This document shows positions 33,836 to 42,268 of a DNA stretch of 64,000 bases, in pieces. The notes under the pieces are model-generated. The model was given only the letters and a program-made list of their open reading frames with translations, did no database searches and was not told the DNA's origin. This DNA comes from DATKSS01 sp035533335. GTDB taxonomy: Bacteria > Chloroflexota > Dormibacteria > Dormibacterales > Dormibacteraceae. The position numbers were made by a program, and so were the translations under genes. Within the stretch, counting starts at the first letter, position 1; each line of letters opens with the position of its first letter. The stretch lies in contig DATLUC010000031.1 of NCBI GenBank assembly GCA_035533335.1, positions 55,503 through 119,502 of the forward strand, written 5' to 3'.

Positions 33836-34444
33836 ATGACGCGAACGGCTACGCGGGCACGAAAGAAGCCGGCGCGCGCGCCGGCCGGCATCGCCACGCT
33901 CGTGGAGGCGTGGTGGACGACCGTGCTGGCAGGTGAGGCCGATGAGCCCCATCCGATCCACGGCGACCGTCTCATCGTCCGGCTCGACGATGGAACTCTC
34001 AAGGTCTCGGGAGAGGTCCAGACCAGCCGCGACCGCGACGAGCTGCTCAAGCAGGCTCGCGCACGGGTCGGCCGAGGCATCAACGAGGTCGACTCGTCCG
34101 CTCTCGGGGTGGTGGGTGCGAAAGAGAAGGCCGGCGTGCTCGAGCAGGTTCTCGTCGCCGCCTTCCCGAACCAGGAGACGGCGGAGCTGGCGCTCAAGTT
34201 CGTCCTGGAGCGCAGTCGCACCGCGCCCAGGCAGAAGGTCATCCTCACCTCGAGCGGTCGGAGGCCCCGCCTGAAATCCATCCCCGAGGGTTTCGACGCC
34301 GACGTCCGCACCTACCTGGACAAAGGCCGCGCGGTCCTCGTCCTACGCGTCGACGAGACCGAGGCGTACCGGGTTCGCGGCCTTCTGGAAGAGGACACAC
34401 GAAGCCTGTGGACGGTCGCGGCGCCCCCTCAGGTCGGGGCCTGA
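33836..34444 (+). CDS. BON-domain-like protein of unknown function
   Basis: 202 residues from ATG 33836. A basic N-terminus (RTATRARKKPARAP) precedes HGDRLIVRLDDGTLKVSGEV, which resembles a BON-type beta element. The C-terminal half (RTYLDKGRAVLVLRVDETEA) is a second alpha/beta region I cannot name. Its TGA overlaps the ATG of the Nramp gene, indicating coupling to metal transport. No signal peptide is evident. Confidence 0.5.
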   Translation: MTRTATRARKKPARAPAGIATLVEAWWTTVLAGEADEPHPIHGDRLIVRLDDGTLKVSGEVQTSRDRDELLKQARARVGRGINEVDSSALGVVGAKEKAGVLEQVLVAAFPNQETAELALKFVLERSRTAPRQKVILTSSGRRPRLKSIPEGFDADVRTYLDKGRAVLVLRVDETEAYRVRGLLEEDTRSLWTVAAPPQVGA

Positions 34445-35742
34445 TGTCCGAGATCAGGCGCAAGATCGCGCGCCCCAAGCCGAGCCCGTCGGCTCGGGAC
34501 GTCAGCACCGACCAGCTCACTGCCGGCGACGTTCTCCGGTCGATCGGCCCTGGCCTGGTCACGGGCGGCGCCGACAACGACCCGGCCGGCATCGCGACCT
34601 ATTCGATCATCGGCGCCACTGCGGGTTTCACCCAGAACTGGCTGCTTTTCCTATCGACCCCCATGCTGATCGTCGTCCAGCAGATGTCGGCCAAGGTGGC
34701 CGACGTCACCAAGGCCGACCTGGCCACGGTCCTCCGGACGACCTTCGGAGCGCGGATCGCGACGCCGGCAGTCCTGCTCATGGTGATTGCCAACGTGATC
34801 ACGATGGGCGCGGACCTGTTGGCCATGGGCGCGGCCATCCAGCTGCTCACCGGGGTGAGGTACATCTACTGGGTCGTCCCGCTGGCAGCGGTGATGGCAG
34901 GTTTCACGATCTTCCTCGACTACAAGATCGTCAGCAAATATTTGCTGTGGTTGGCGGGAGTCTTCGCGACGTACATCGTCGCGGCCATCCTGGCGCGCCC
35001 CGATTGGGGGCAGGTTCTGCGCAGCACTGTCGTGCCCCACGTCAGCCTGTCGCCCTCGTTCATGTTGGGCGCGGTGGGCATGCTCGGCACGACGATCACG
35101 CCTTACCTCTTCTTCTGGCAGGCCAGCGGCGAGGTGGAGGAGAGACGCGGCGTGCAGCACATGCGGCGCACCAACCTTGACGTGGTGGCCGGAATGATCT
35201 GGTCCAACGTCAGCGCGTTCTTCATCATCGTGGCGACAGGAGCCGTCCTGTTCTCTCACCACGCCGCCATCCGAACCGCGGCCGACGCGGCCCACGCGCT
35301 GGCGCCCTTCGCCGGTCGCTACGCGTCCTTGCTGTTCGGGATCGGGATCATCGGCGCCGGGTTGCTGGCGATCCCTGTGCTGGGCGCGTCGGCGGCCTTC
35401 GGAGTGGCCGGGCTTGCAGGTTGGCGCCGCGGTCTAGGTCGCAATCCCCGCAACGCGCCCCAGTTCTACGTCGTGATCGGGCTCGCGTTCCTCATTGCGA
35501 TCGAGCTGGCCATTTCGTCCATCAATCCCATCAAGGCCCTGTTTTACTCGCAAGTGTTGGATGGACTGATCGCGCCGATCCTGATCGTCCTGATTCTCCT
35601 GGTGACCTCGAGCCGCAAGCTCATGGGGGACTTCGTCAACGGCCCCTGGACCAATCTCATCGGCTGGGCGTCGGCGCTGGTCATGGTGCTGGCGGACGGG
35701 GCGCTCGTCTACCAGGTCGTGACGCAGGGACTCCCCTCCTAG
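34444..35742 (+). CDS. Nramp-family divalent metal transporter, divergent
   Basis: 432 residues with about 11 helices. The TM1 motif GGADNDPAGIATYS is the Nramp DPG-type metal site. The TM6 region reads MLGTTITPYLFFWQASG instead of the canonical MPH motif, so the Met ligand for Mn/Fe is missing and the transported ion is uncertain; some Nramp-related proteins with such changes carry Mg or other ions. Its start overlaps the upstream BON-like gene. Confidence 0.82.
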   Translation: MSEIRRKIARPKPSPSARDVSTDQLTAGDVLRSIGPGLVTGGADNDPAGIATYSIIGATAGFTQNWLLFLSTPMLIVVQQMSAKVADVTKADLATVLRTTFGARIATPAVLLMVIANVITMGADLLAMGAAIQLLTGVRYIYWVVPLAAVMAGFTIFLDYKIVSKYLLWLAGVFATYIVAAILARPDWGQVLRSTVVPHVSLSPSFMLGAVGMLGTTITPYLFFWQASGEVEERRGVQHMRRTNLDVVAGMIWSNVSAFFIIVATGAVLFSHHAAIRTAADAAHALAPFAGRYASLLFGIGIIGAGLLAIPVLGASAAFGVAGLAGWRRGLGRNPRNAPQFYVVIGLAFLIAIELAISSINPIKALFYSQVLDGLIAPILIVLILLVTSSRKLMGDFVNGPWTNLIGWASALVMVLADGALVYQVVTQGLPS

Positions 35743-35763
35743 CGCGTCTCGCGCTCGAGCGAT

Positions 35764-36252
35764 GTGCGCCACCTTGCAGAGACATCAAGGATCGTGCGTA
35801 GCCCTCTGATGCGAGGCGTTGCACTAGCGAGGCAGTTGGTGCAATCGTCCGTTGGCGGAAAAAAAGCGGCTCGGCCCAGCGCAGGGTCGGGTGAGCTGGC
35901 GTCTGAGGTCGTGCAGGACGCTCAGCGGCTCATGACGCTCGAGGTCGCCCTGGCCAAGCAAGAGGTCAAAGAGCTGGTCATGGTCAACGCAATCGCGGCG
36001 GGCATGATGGCCGGCGGGGGCCTGGTGCTGATGCTGGCGATCTTCGTAACGCTGCCGGTGGCGGTCGTCACCCTCGTACCGTGGCACTGGCAGGCAGCGC
36101 TGACCTGGACGGTCGCTTACGCCGTAATCGGGATTGCGCTGGTGCTCGTCGGCAAGTCTCGGCTGCGGATGAGTCTGCCGGCGAAAACAATCGCCAGCTT
36201 GAAGGAGAGCAAAGAATGGGCGCTTCGGCGAATGAGATCGACCGTCAGATAA
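35764..36252 (+). CDS. Holin-X family (Phage_holin_3_6-like) membrane protein
   Basis: 162 residues. The helix ASEVVQDAQRLMTLEVALAKQEV followed by two membrane segments (GMMAGGGLVLMLAIFVTLPV, LTWTVAYAVIGIALVLVG) is the actinobacterial holin superfamily III layout. Despite the name these are chromosomal envelope proteins. GTG 35764 is assumed; ATG 35809 is an alternative. It overlaps the following DUF3618 gene by 37 nt, a common pairing. Confidence 0.7.
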   Translation: MRHLAETSRIVRSPLMRGVALARQLVQSSVGGKKAARPSAGSGELASEVVQDAQRLMTLEVALAKQEVKELVMVNAIAAGMMAGGGLVLMLAIFVTLPVAVVTLVPWHWQAALTWTVAYAVIGIALVLVGKSRLRMSLPAKTIASLKESKEWALRRMRSTVR

Positions 36253-36686
36253 AAGAGACCCGCGACCGCATGGACGAAAATCTCGGCGAGCTCGAGGACC
36301 GCGCCACGTCCAATGCCATGCGCTACGGGAAGGTGGCCGCCGTGGCGATCGGCGTGGTCGTGGCGGGAGGGATCGCATTCCTTCTCTACCGGCGCTTTCG
36401 CAAACCGACTTTGAAGGACAGGCTCCAGGGCATGTCGATGGAATCGCTCCGGGACCTCGCTGATGAGATGGCGGCCCGCTTGAAGAAACCCCTTCCCTCG
36501 GTGACGCTCACGGTCAACGACCGCGGCGCAGGGGACCCCGGCATGCTCCAGTCCATCGTGCGCAAGATGGCACCTGCGATCGTCGGGACGGCTTCGACCG
36601 CGCTTATCGAAAGGGTGACGCGGCCATCTGACGGCGGAGATGAGACAGCCGGCCCGACTCGACGCTCCGCGCCGGCACCCGACTGA
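36216..36686 (+). CDS. DUF3618-like membrane protein
   Basis: 156 residues from ATG 36216, with AGGAGAG upstream inside the previous gene. The N-terminal EIDRQIKETRDRMDENLGEL is the DUF3618 signature, followed by one membrane helix (VAAVAIGVVVAGGIAFLLY) and a polar C-terminus. Function unknown. It belongs to the holin-X/DUF3618/YihY gene group. Confidence 0.75.
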   Translation: MGASANEIDRQIKETRDRMDENLGELEDRATSNAMRYGKVAAVAIGVVVAGGIAFLLYRRFRKPTLKDRLQGMSMESLRDLADEMAARLKKPLPSVTLTVNDRGAGDPGMLQSIVRKMAPAIVGTASTALIERVTRPSDGGDETAGPTRRSAPAPD

Positions 36687-36694
36687 GGGGCGGT

Positions 36695-37735
36695 ATGCGG
36701 AATCGCATCATGCAGGCGGTCCGCCGCGCCCAGAAGACAGTCCCCGTTCGGGTCCTGACGGCGTTCGGCGAAAGCCAGGCAAGCAACTACGCGTCTGCGC
36801 TCGCGTTTGCCGGCTTCCTGGCGATGTTCCCGATGATGCTCGGGGCGCTGTCCATCATCGGCTTGATGATCCGGAACCCCGGGACCGAGGCGCACTTCCA
36901 GGCTCTCATCCTGCAGGTCTTCCCCGGCAACGCCCAGCCTGAGTTGAGGAGCGCCATTCAGGGTGTCAAGCAGTCCGCCGGCTGGATGGGGCTCGTTTCG
37001 ATCGGCGGCCTTGTCTGGAGCGCAAGCAGCATCTTCGCGACCATGGAGTTCGCGCTGACTGAAATCTTCGGCACGAAGCAGCGCGACATGGTGCGGCAGA
37101 AGCTGATGGGCTTCGTGATGATGCTGCTGCTGGTCGTCGCAGTCGTCTTCACGGTCGGAGTGAACTCGATCTCCGGGTTCCTACCTTACGCGTGGATCGT
37201 CAGCCTCCTGCTCGGCGCCCTGGTCATGGTCGGCCTGCTGGTCCTGCTCTACCGCTTCGTGCCCAACCGCACCTTCACGCTCCAGGAGGTCCTGCCCGGC
37301 GCCGTGCTGGCGGGCGTCCTCATCGAGGTCCTGTCGCTCGCGTTCCCCCTGTACGCCCGGTACGCCGGCAGCTTCAACACGTACGGCGCGCAGTTCGGGC
37401 TCTTCTTCTTGCTGGCGACCTGGTTCTACCTGCTCAGCGAGCTACTCCTCCTCGGTGCGGTGTACAACCGGTTCAGGATGGGGGAGCCCGTCAAGAGAGG
37501 CCTCATCGCAAGCCCGCTGGGAGACTCCCGCCAGAACAAGAGGCCCGTCGAGGCGATCAAGGAGAACAAGGCCAAGGACGGTCCGACGCCGAAGCAGATA
37601 TCCGCGACCGAGGCTTCCTCGCCCGCAAAACGGCGGCGTTCCGCATTTCAACGTCTCGCTCTGAGCTTGGCTGTGGCGGTCGCTGTGGCGGCGGGCATCG
37701 TGCGGAGAAGGGCGCGCCCGAAGACCGCCTCCTGA
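36695..37735 (+). CDS. YihY/BrkB-family membrane protein
   Basis: 346 residues with six or more helices. Typical segments are ASNYASALAFAGFLAMFPMM, WSASSIFATMEFALTEIFG and LLYRFVPNRTFTLQEVLPGA, ending LLATWFYLLSELLLLGAVYN. The C-terminal 90 residues are basic and polar. The old annotation RNase BN is wrong for this family; the role is unknown. It starts 8 nt after the DUF3618 gene. Confidence 0.85.
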   Translation: MRNRIMQAVRRAQKTVPVRVLTAFGESQASNYASALAFAGFLAMFPMMLGALSIIGLMIRNPGTEAHFQALILQVFPGNAQPELRSAIQGVKQSAGWMGLVSIGGLVWSASSIFATMEFALTEIFGTKQRDMVRQKLMGFVMMLLLVVAVVFTVGVNSISGFLPYAWIVSLLLGALVMVGLLVLLYRFVPNRTFTLQEVLPGAVLAGVLIEVLSLAFPLYARYAGSFNTYGAQFGLFFLLATWFYLLSELLLLGAVYNRFRMGEPVKRGLIASPLGDSRQNKRPVEAIKENKAKDGPTPKQISATEASSPAKRRRSAFQRLALSLAVAVAVAAGIVRRRARPKTAS

Positions 37736-37836
37736 CCAACCGCGCCTGCGGTCAGTAGACCGGCGGGGTGTGGGCGTTACCTCTACGAGCGCCCCAAGGC
37801 TGGGGTCGACTTTAATTCTGAAAGGAGGTTTCTCGT

Positions 37837-38187
37837 TTGGGTACTTTGCTCTTCATCCTGCTCGTCATCCTTGTGCTCGCGGTGCTCCTTGGAGCCGGCG
37901 GGTACAGCGTTCGACGGTACTGGAGCCCGGCCGGCTCCGAGGTCGTCGAGACGGGTGAAACGACCGGCGGCGCCGGCGCGGGCATCGTGGCGGCGATCCT
38001 CGCCCTCCTGGTGCTGATCGTCCTGTTCTTCGGATTCACGACGTGGAACTGGTTCGGCACCCGCTCGAACGTGCCGCCGGCACAGGGCACGACCGTCACG
38101 TCTCCTGCTCCCACGAGCAACTCGGGCACGGGCGTCAGCGGGGGCACGAGCGCCTCGCCGATGGCGTCCCCATCCTCGTCTCCCTAA
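37837..38187 (+). CDS. Small two-helix membrane protein
   Basis: 116 residues from TTG 37837, chosen because AAAGGAGG lies 8 nt upstream. It has two membrane helices (LLFILLVILVLAVLLGAGGY and IVAAILALLVLIVLFFGF) and a Ser/Thr/Pro/Gly-rich tail that probably faces outward. No family is recognised. It is followed by a strong terminator. Confidence 0.6.
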   Translation: MGTLLFILLVILVLAVLLGAGGYSVRRYWSPAGSEVVETGETTGGAGAGIVAAILALLVLIVLFFGFTTWNWFGTRSNVPPAQGTTVTSPAPTSNSGTGVSGGTSASPMASPSSSP

Positions 38188-38199
38188 CCTCCTCAGGGA

Positions 38200-38236
38200 A
38201 AGAGGGCCGGTCCTGGTGGCCGGCCCTCTTTTGTTC
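38200..38236 (+). terminator. Rho-independent terminator
   Basis: AAGAGGGCCGG (38200-38210) pairs perfectly with CCGGCCCTCTT (38220-38230) around a 9-nt loop, followed by TTGTT. It ends the small membrane-protein transcript. Confidence 0.85.
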
Positions 38237-38317
38237 TACGGGTGGCGCGCCATCCAGGCGCGTTGCCGGAAACAGAGGGGTTGGCGGGGGAAATCGTGAT
38301 GAAAGGGAGGCCATGAG

Positions 38318-38620
38318 ATGGCAACTACGAAGCTAGGTTCGCGCGGCTTGAGCACGCGCCAGAAGGACCGCATGCCGGCAGGCACGTTTGCGTTTCCCAA
38401 GGAGCGCAAGGAGCCCCTCAACGACGCGCGTCACGTGCGCAACGCGATAGCGCGGTTCGACCAGGTGGAGGGTGTCAGCGACGCGGAGAGAGACGCCGCC
38501 TGGCGGCGTATTCGGACCGCCGCGCGCAAGTACGGCGTCGAGGTGTCGGCGACAGGATGGAGATCCCTCATGAAGGGCGGCTCAGCCGGCCGCAGGTCAA
38601 CCTCGAAAGGGCGTTCCTGA
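38318..38620 (+). CDS. Small basic DUF6582-like protein
   Basis: 100 residues from ATG 38318 with GGGAGG upstream. The core RMPAGTFAFPKERKEPLNDA and VRNAIARFDQVEGVSDAERD is a stretch I associate with DUF6582-type proteins, often found in phages and in actinobacterial genomes. The C-terminus is Ser/Arg/Lys-rich, suggesting nucleic-acid contact. No function is known. Confidence 0.6.
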   Translation: MATTKLGSRGLSTRQKDRMPAGTFAFPKERKEPLNDARHVRNAIARFDQVEGVSDAERDAAWRRIRTAARKYGVEVSATGWRSLMKGGSAGRRSTSKGRS

Positions 38621-38725
38621 GAGATCGAAGGTCCGGGTAAACGACCCTCCCGCGAGCGTTTTTTCAATAGAACCAATCAAATCACGGCTGGCCGCAAAGA
38701 CCAGCTCGAAAGGAGGTAGTCAAGA

Positions 38726-38896
38726 GTGGTTGCGTTGATCGTCCTGATCCTGCTGCTGCTGCTCCTCGGTGGGGGCGGCCTGTTGGCACCAGCGCTTCAC
38801 ATCCTTTGGATCCTGCTCGTGATCGGGCTGATCCTCTGGGTGCTCGGCTTCTTCATTCGCTCGGCCGAGGGCGGAGGCCGCTGGTACGGCTGGTAG
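38726..38896 (+). CDS. 56-aa hydrophobic membrane peptide
   Basis: GTG 38726 follows AAGGAGGTAG, a near-perfect Shine-Dalgarno. The product is two leucine/isoleucine-rich helices (VALIVLILLLLLLGGGGL and HILWILLVIGLILWVLGFF) with an RSAEGGGRWYGW end, like lmo0937-type small membrane proteins. It is too short for routine callers but is supported by the ribosome site and a downstream terminator. Confidence 0.7.
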   Translation: MVALIVLILLLLLLGGGGLLAPALHILWILLVIGLILWVLGFFIRSAEGGGRWYGW

Positions 38897-38917
38897 AGCC
38901 GGGCGGCTGAATAGAAG

Positions 38918-38950
38918 ACGGCGCCTGCTCCTGCGGGCGCCGTTTCTCTT
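38918..38950 (+). terminator. Rho-independent terminator
   Basis: ACGGCGCC (38918-38925) pairs with GGCGCCGT (38936-38943) across a 10-nt loop, followed by TTCTCTT. It follows the 56-aa peptide gene by 21 nt. Confidence 0.75.
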
Positions 38951-39049
38951 GTCTCGGGGAATGAGGTAGACCCCGCTCCTACAACTGTACGAAGACACGC
39001 CTTGCCGCCTGGCGATACTTGTCCGCAAGCCTTCGAGCTTGGCCAGAAC

Positions 39050-39280
39050 ATGGGGGTGATCCAGCTGGGTCGCGGTGGGGGCGGACCGGAAAGGGCGGCG
39101 CTGCGCCTGGGCATCGCGGGCGCCGCCCCGCGTGCCGCGTTTCACTTGATCAGCACAGGCCAGCCGCGCGTGGCGTTCTGTGCCGGCTGCCCCGCCCCGA
39201 TCGAGTTCGGTCAAAGGATTCGTGCAGGCCAGTCGTTCTGCAGCATCGAGTGCTCGCTCCGGGGTGATCGCCCGGCCTGA
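39050..39280 (+). CDS. Possible small zinc-binding protein
   Basis: The frame from ATG 39050 (also open from TTG 39002) encodes up to 76 residues. Its convincing part is the end, VAFCAGCPAPIEFGQRIRAG then SFCSIECSL: two Cys pairs (CxxC and CxxxC) typical of a zinc ribbon. The N-terminal half is low-complexity and may be untranslated; a GTG start at the Val before AFCAGC would give only about 37 residues. Confidence 0.4.
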   Translation: MGVIQLGRGGGGPERAALRLGIAGAAPRAAFHLISTGQPRVAFCAGCPAPIEFGQRIRAGQSFCSIECSLRGDRPA

Positions 39281-39329
39281 CGCGCTCCCATGGCTTGCAG
39301 AGGAGCGGCCCTTCGTTCCCGGCGTGTCT

Positions 39330-39335
39330 TATGGT
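39330..39335 (+). promoter_or_regulatory. -10 box TATGGT upstream of proline dehydrogenase
   Basis: TATGGT ends 7 nt before ATG 39343 and fixes that start against ATG 39295 in the same frame. Confidence 0.45.
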
Positions 39336-39342
39336 TGGGCCG

Positions 39343-40254
39343 ATGCGAGCGATCCTGCTCTGGTGCGCGCAGAACCAATGGCTGGCAGCGCATGCGCCCC
39401 ACTGGGGCTTTGCGCGCCGCGCCGTGAGGCGATTCCTGCCCGGCGAAGGATTCGAGAGCGCCCTCCAGGCGGCGGTCGACCTGAAGGCCCAGGGCGTCGG
39501 GTCGCTCTTCACGCGGCTGGGCGAGAACGTGAAGGACCTCGAAGAAGCCAGCGCAGTGGTCGAGCATTACGAGGAGGTGCTCGCCGCATCGACCGGGGTC
39601 GGCGCGGAGATATCGGTCAAGCCGACCCAGCTCGGCCTGGACATCGACGCCAAGCAGGCCTTCGCAAACTTGAGTCGACTTGCCGCAGCTGCCGCCAAGG
39701 CGAGGTCATTCCTGTGGATCGACATGGAGGGCAGCTCGTACACCGATGTGACCCTCGACCTGTACTCGCGCGTCCACGCGGAGCATCCGAACACCGGCAT
39801 TTGCTTGCAGGCGTACCTGCACCGGACCGTCGGTGACATCGCGAGGCTACTTGCGCACAAGCCGGCCATCAGGCTCGTCAAGGGCGCATACGCGGAGCCG
39901 GGGTCCATCGCGTTCACGGCCAAGCGCGACGTCGACGCGAACTACCTGGGGCTGTGCGTGATGCTACTTCCTGAGCTCAAGCGCAAGAAGCTCCGCCTCG
40001 TCCTCGGCACGCACGACGTCGACCTGGTCGCCCGCGCCTGGCGTTTCGCCAAGGCCCTCGGTATGGATAGGTCTCAGCTCGAGGTGAACATGCTCTACGG
40101 GATCCGGACCGGGGAGCTGGTCAGGCTTGCTCATGAGGGCTTTGCCGTCAGGGACCTGATCGCTTACGGCGACGCCTGGTACGCGTGGTACCTGCGCCGC
40201 CTCGCGGAGCGACCCGCCAACGTGCTCTTCGTGGCCCGTCAGATGCTTCCGTAA
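39343..40254 (+). CDS. Proline dehydrogenase
   Basis: 303 residues, the size of monofunctional bacterial PRODH/PutA PRODH-domain proteins. FAD TIM-barrel motifs: ISVKPTQLGLDID, FLWIDMEGSSYTDVTL, the LQAYLHRTV strand, RLVKGAYAEP, LVLGTHDVDL, and the substrate-binding YGDAWYAWYLRRLAERPAN. It oxidises proline to pyrroline-5-carboxylate. No P5C dehydrogenase is adjacent. A GGAAAG/CTTTCC hairpin without T-tract follows the stop. Confidence 0.9.
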   Translation: MRAILLWCAQNQWLAAHAPHWGFARRAVRRFLPGEGFESALQAAVDLKAQGVGSLFTRLGENVKDLEEASAVVEHYEEVLAASTGVGAEISVKPTQLGLDIDAKQAFANLSRLAAAAAKARSFLWIDMEGSSYTDVTLDLYSRVHAEHPNTGICLQAYLHRTVGDIARLLAHKPAIRLVKGAYAEPGSIAFTAKRDVDANYLGLCVMLLPELKRKKLRLVLGTHDVDLVARAWRFAKALGMDRSQLEVNMLYGIRTGELVRLAHEGFAVRDLIAYGDAWYAWYLRRLAERPANVLFVARQMLP

Positions 40255-40435
40255 AGCCGGAAAGCCCCTTTCCCGGCGGGAGAGGAGTTCGATTCGTGGC
40301 CCCGCGCTAGGGGACGGTGGGGACCTGGCGTTCTCCTGGGCTTCGCGAGCTGCGCTTTCGGCCGATTCGTGCGCCGCCGTCTCGTTGGGCAAGAAGAACC
40401 GGTGGGGCGTTACCACCGGCCATGGGGTAGAAGGG

Positions 40436-40594
40436 CTACCCGCTGCGGCGCTCGGCGGCTTCCGGCACGTCCTCTGATTCGGGCATCATGTCCGGCGTCT
40501 CGTCCTCACCATCACCTATCGGGTGCACGCGCTCCTGTTGACTCATCAACTCTTCGGAGTTCGCAAACTCCAGGCCGCGTTGATCGCACTTCAT
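40436..40594 (-). CDS. Small C2H2-like zinc-finger protein with a lost Cys
   Basis: 52 residues from ATG 40594, with GGGAGG upstream. The N-terminus MKCDQRGLEFANSEELMSQQ and ERVHP follows a single-finger pattern usually written CxxC...HxxxxH; here the second Cys is Arg and one His position is Gln. The C-terminus is acidic. It may be a degenerate finger or a folded mini-protein that no longer binds zinc. Confidence 0.5.
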   Translation of the reverse strand: MKCDQRGLEFANSEELMSQQERVHPIGDGEDETPDMMPESEDVPEAAERRSG

Positions 40595-40762
40595 CGGCTT
40601 TTGCCTCCCACGCGAGGTGTGAAGCGCCCGACCCTGCGGCCCAGGCGCTTCCATTCAGAGAACGCGGGCGCGCGCGAGATTACCGGCCATGAGTTGCGCG
40701 CAGCACTCGCGCGTTGTCCCTCTTGGACGCTGTTTTCGAATGTTCAATGTCAAGGAGGACCG

Positions 40763-41044
40763 ATGAGCTCGCTGGTGGATGAGATCAACAACCAGGTGAA
40801 AGAAGGAAAGAAGACCATCGTCCGCTCGTTGGGCGAGATATCAGACGGGGTCGAAGGGCTGGACGCTTCGCGCGTGCGATTGATGGTGGCAGGCGCGGCG
40901 ATCGCCGCGGCGGCAGTTGGAGTTGGCGTGATCCTTTACCGCCGGCGCCGCCGCACGCTCGCCGAGCGCCTGCAGCGCGCGCTTCCCGAGACACTGAGGG
41001 ACCAGTTGAAGCGGCCGCTCCAGCGAGCAGTCCAGGCGCTCTAA
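40763..41044 (+). CDS. Small single-helix membrane protein
   Basis: 93 residues from ATG 40763, with AAGGAGG 5 nt upstream. An amphipathic N-terminus (VDEINNQVKEGKKTIVRSLG) is followed by one membrane helix (VAGAAIAAAAVGVGVILY), a basic RRRRR stop-transfer and a polar helix. The plan resembles the DUF3618 protein at 36216, without sequence identity strong enough to name it. Confidence 0.6.
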   Translation: MSSLVDEINNQVKEGKKTIVRSLGEISDGVEGLDASRVRLMVAGAAIAAAAVGVGVILYRRRRRTLAERLQRALPETLRDQLKRPLQRAVQAL

Positions 41045-41060
41045 ACCCGAGGGCGCAAAC

Positions 41061-41981
41061 TCAGGCGGCGCGGGCCGGGCTCGATTCGAAGATCGGCGCT
41101 GGCCGGCTCGCCCGAGCTGTTTCCGGCTGCGGTGGGGGAGCGGCGGACCCGAGATAACGGCGCGCCCACTTCTGGCCGCGTGCGATGAGCTCGCTGGTCT
41201 GGCTGAAATCGGCCGGCGAAACGGCGGGTAGGTCGAGCGTCGGCATGACGTGGATATCGGCCAGGTGGCGGTGCATCGCGACCTCCGCGTCGAGCTTCTG
41301 CTCGACGAAGCGCGCCAGCGCGTAGAGGGCCATGCTCAGCGCGTTGGTCGGCTCCTGGCGCATCCATGGGTAGCCCACCGGGAGCACGTAGATCTCCGAG
41401 GCGCCGAGCTCGATCGCAGTGGTGATCGGCGTGTGGTTGGCGATGCCGCCGTCGATTAGGTCACGCCGCCCCACCGTCACAGGAGGAAAGACTCCGGGGA
41501 TGGCCGTGCTGGCGAGGAGCGCCGGGATGGTCGGACCCGACGAAAGCACAACCCCGCGCCCGGTCTTCAGCTCCGTGGTGATGATGTGGACCGGGACCGC
41601 GGCGTCCTCGAGGCGCGCGTAGGGGATGTGCCGCTCGAGCAGGGTGCGCAGGCTCGCGTTGGAGATGAAGTGGTTGCTGCGGCCGAGCAGTCCGCGGGCG
41701 CCGGCCCACGGGCTGAGTGGGAAGACGTTCTGCCGGCGCATGCCCAGCCAGATCTCTCCCAGCTCGACGGCGCCGTCGTGGTCCGGGTGTGCGGCCATCC
41801 AGGCGGCATTGACCGCGCCGACCGAGGTGCCGATCAGCATGTCGGGGCGGACTCCGGTTTCGGTCAGCGCCTGCAGCATGCCTACCTGGACGGCGCCCAG
41901 GCTTCCTCCGCCTGAGAGCACGAACGCCACGGGCGCCTTTGCCCGTGCGCCTCGGCGGCGCGCGGGCGAGCGGTCCATCAC
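41061..41981 (-). CDS. Patatin-like phospholipase
   Basis: 306 residues. Features are the oxyanion loop GGGSLGAVQ (24-32), nucleophile elbow GTSVG with Ser53, and the catalytic Asp in DLIDGGIANHTPI. Fold and length match bacterial RssA/YlbK-type esterases that hydrolyse lipid acyl groups. There is no signal peptide. It lies 22 nt downstream of a 59-aa gene on the same strand. Confidence 0.88.
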   Translation of the reverse strand: MMDRSPARRRGARAKAPVAFVLSGGGSLGAVQVGMLQALTETGVRPDMLIGTSVGAVNAAWMAAHPDHDGAVELGEIWLGMRRQNVFPLSPWAGARGLLGRSNHFISNASLRTLLERHIPYARLEDAAVPVHIITTELKTGRGVVLSSGPTIPALLASTAIPGVFPPVTVGRRDLIDGGIANHTPITTAIELGASEIYVLPVGYPWMRQEPTNALSMALYALARFVEQKLDAEVAMHRHLADIHVMPTLDLPAVSPADFSQTSELIARGQKWARRYLGSAAPPPQPETARASRPAPIFESSPARAA

Positions 41982-42003
41982 AGCGCTCGGAGGCGCTTCG
42001 ACA

Positions 42004-42183
42004 TCAGGCCGCCTGGTCGAGGTCGCGCTGCTCGGCCCGCTTCGTGCGCAGGTCGTCGAGCATCACCGCCTGGTCGACGCGATCCCACAGGCGCCAGTCC
42101 GACTCGGAGCGCCAGACCTGGTCGAAGAGGGATTCGAGCTGTGACTGGAGGTCGGGTTCGTCGGGTCGCGATTTGAATCTCAT
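42004..42183 (-). CDS. Small hypothetical protein
   Basis: 59 residues from ATG 42183, with AGGAGA upstream; the frame is open further upstream without a good start. It is charged and helical (LQSQLESLFDQVWRSESDWR), with no membrane segment or known motif. It is probably co-transcribed with the patatin gene. Confidence 0.45.
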   Translation of the reverse strand: MRFKSRPDEPDLQSQLESLFDQVWRSESDWRLWDRVDQAVMLDDLRTKRAEQRDLDQAA

Positions 42184-42268
42184 CTTTCGTCTCCTACCAC
42201 CAAAACGCGCGCCCAACCATTTGTCGACTACCACCATTGGACGGATTTCGGATTCCACCGTTGAACGG

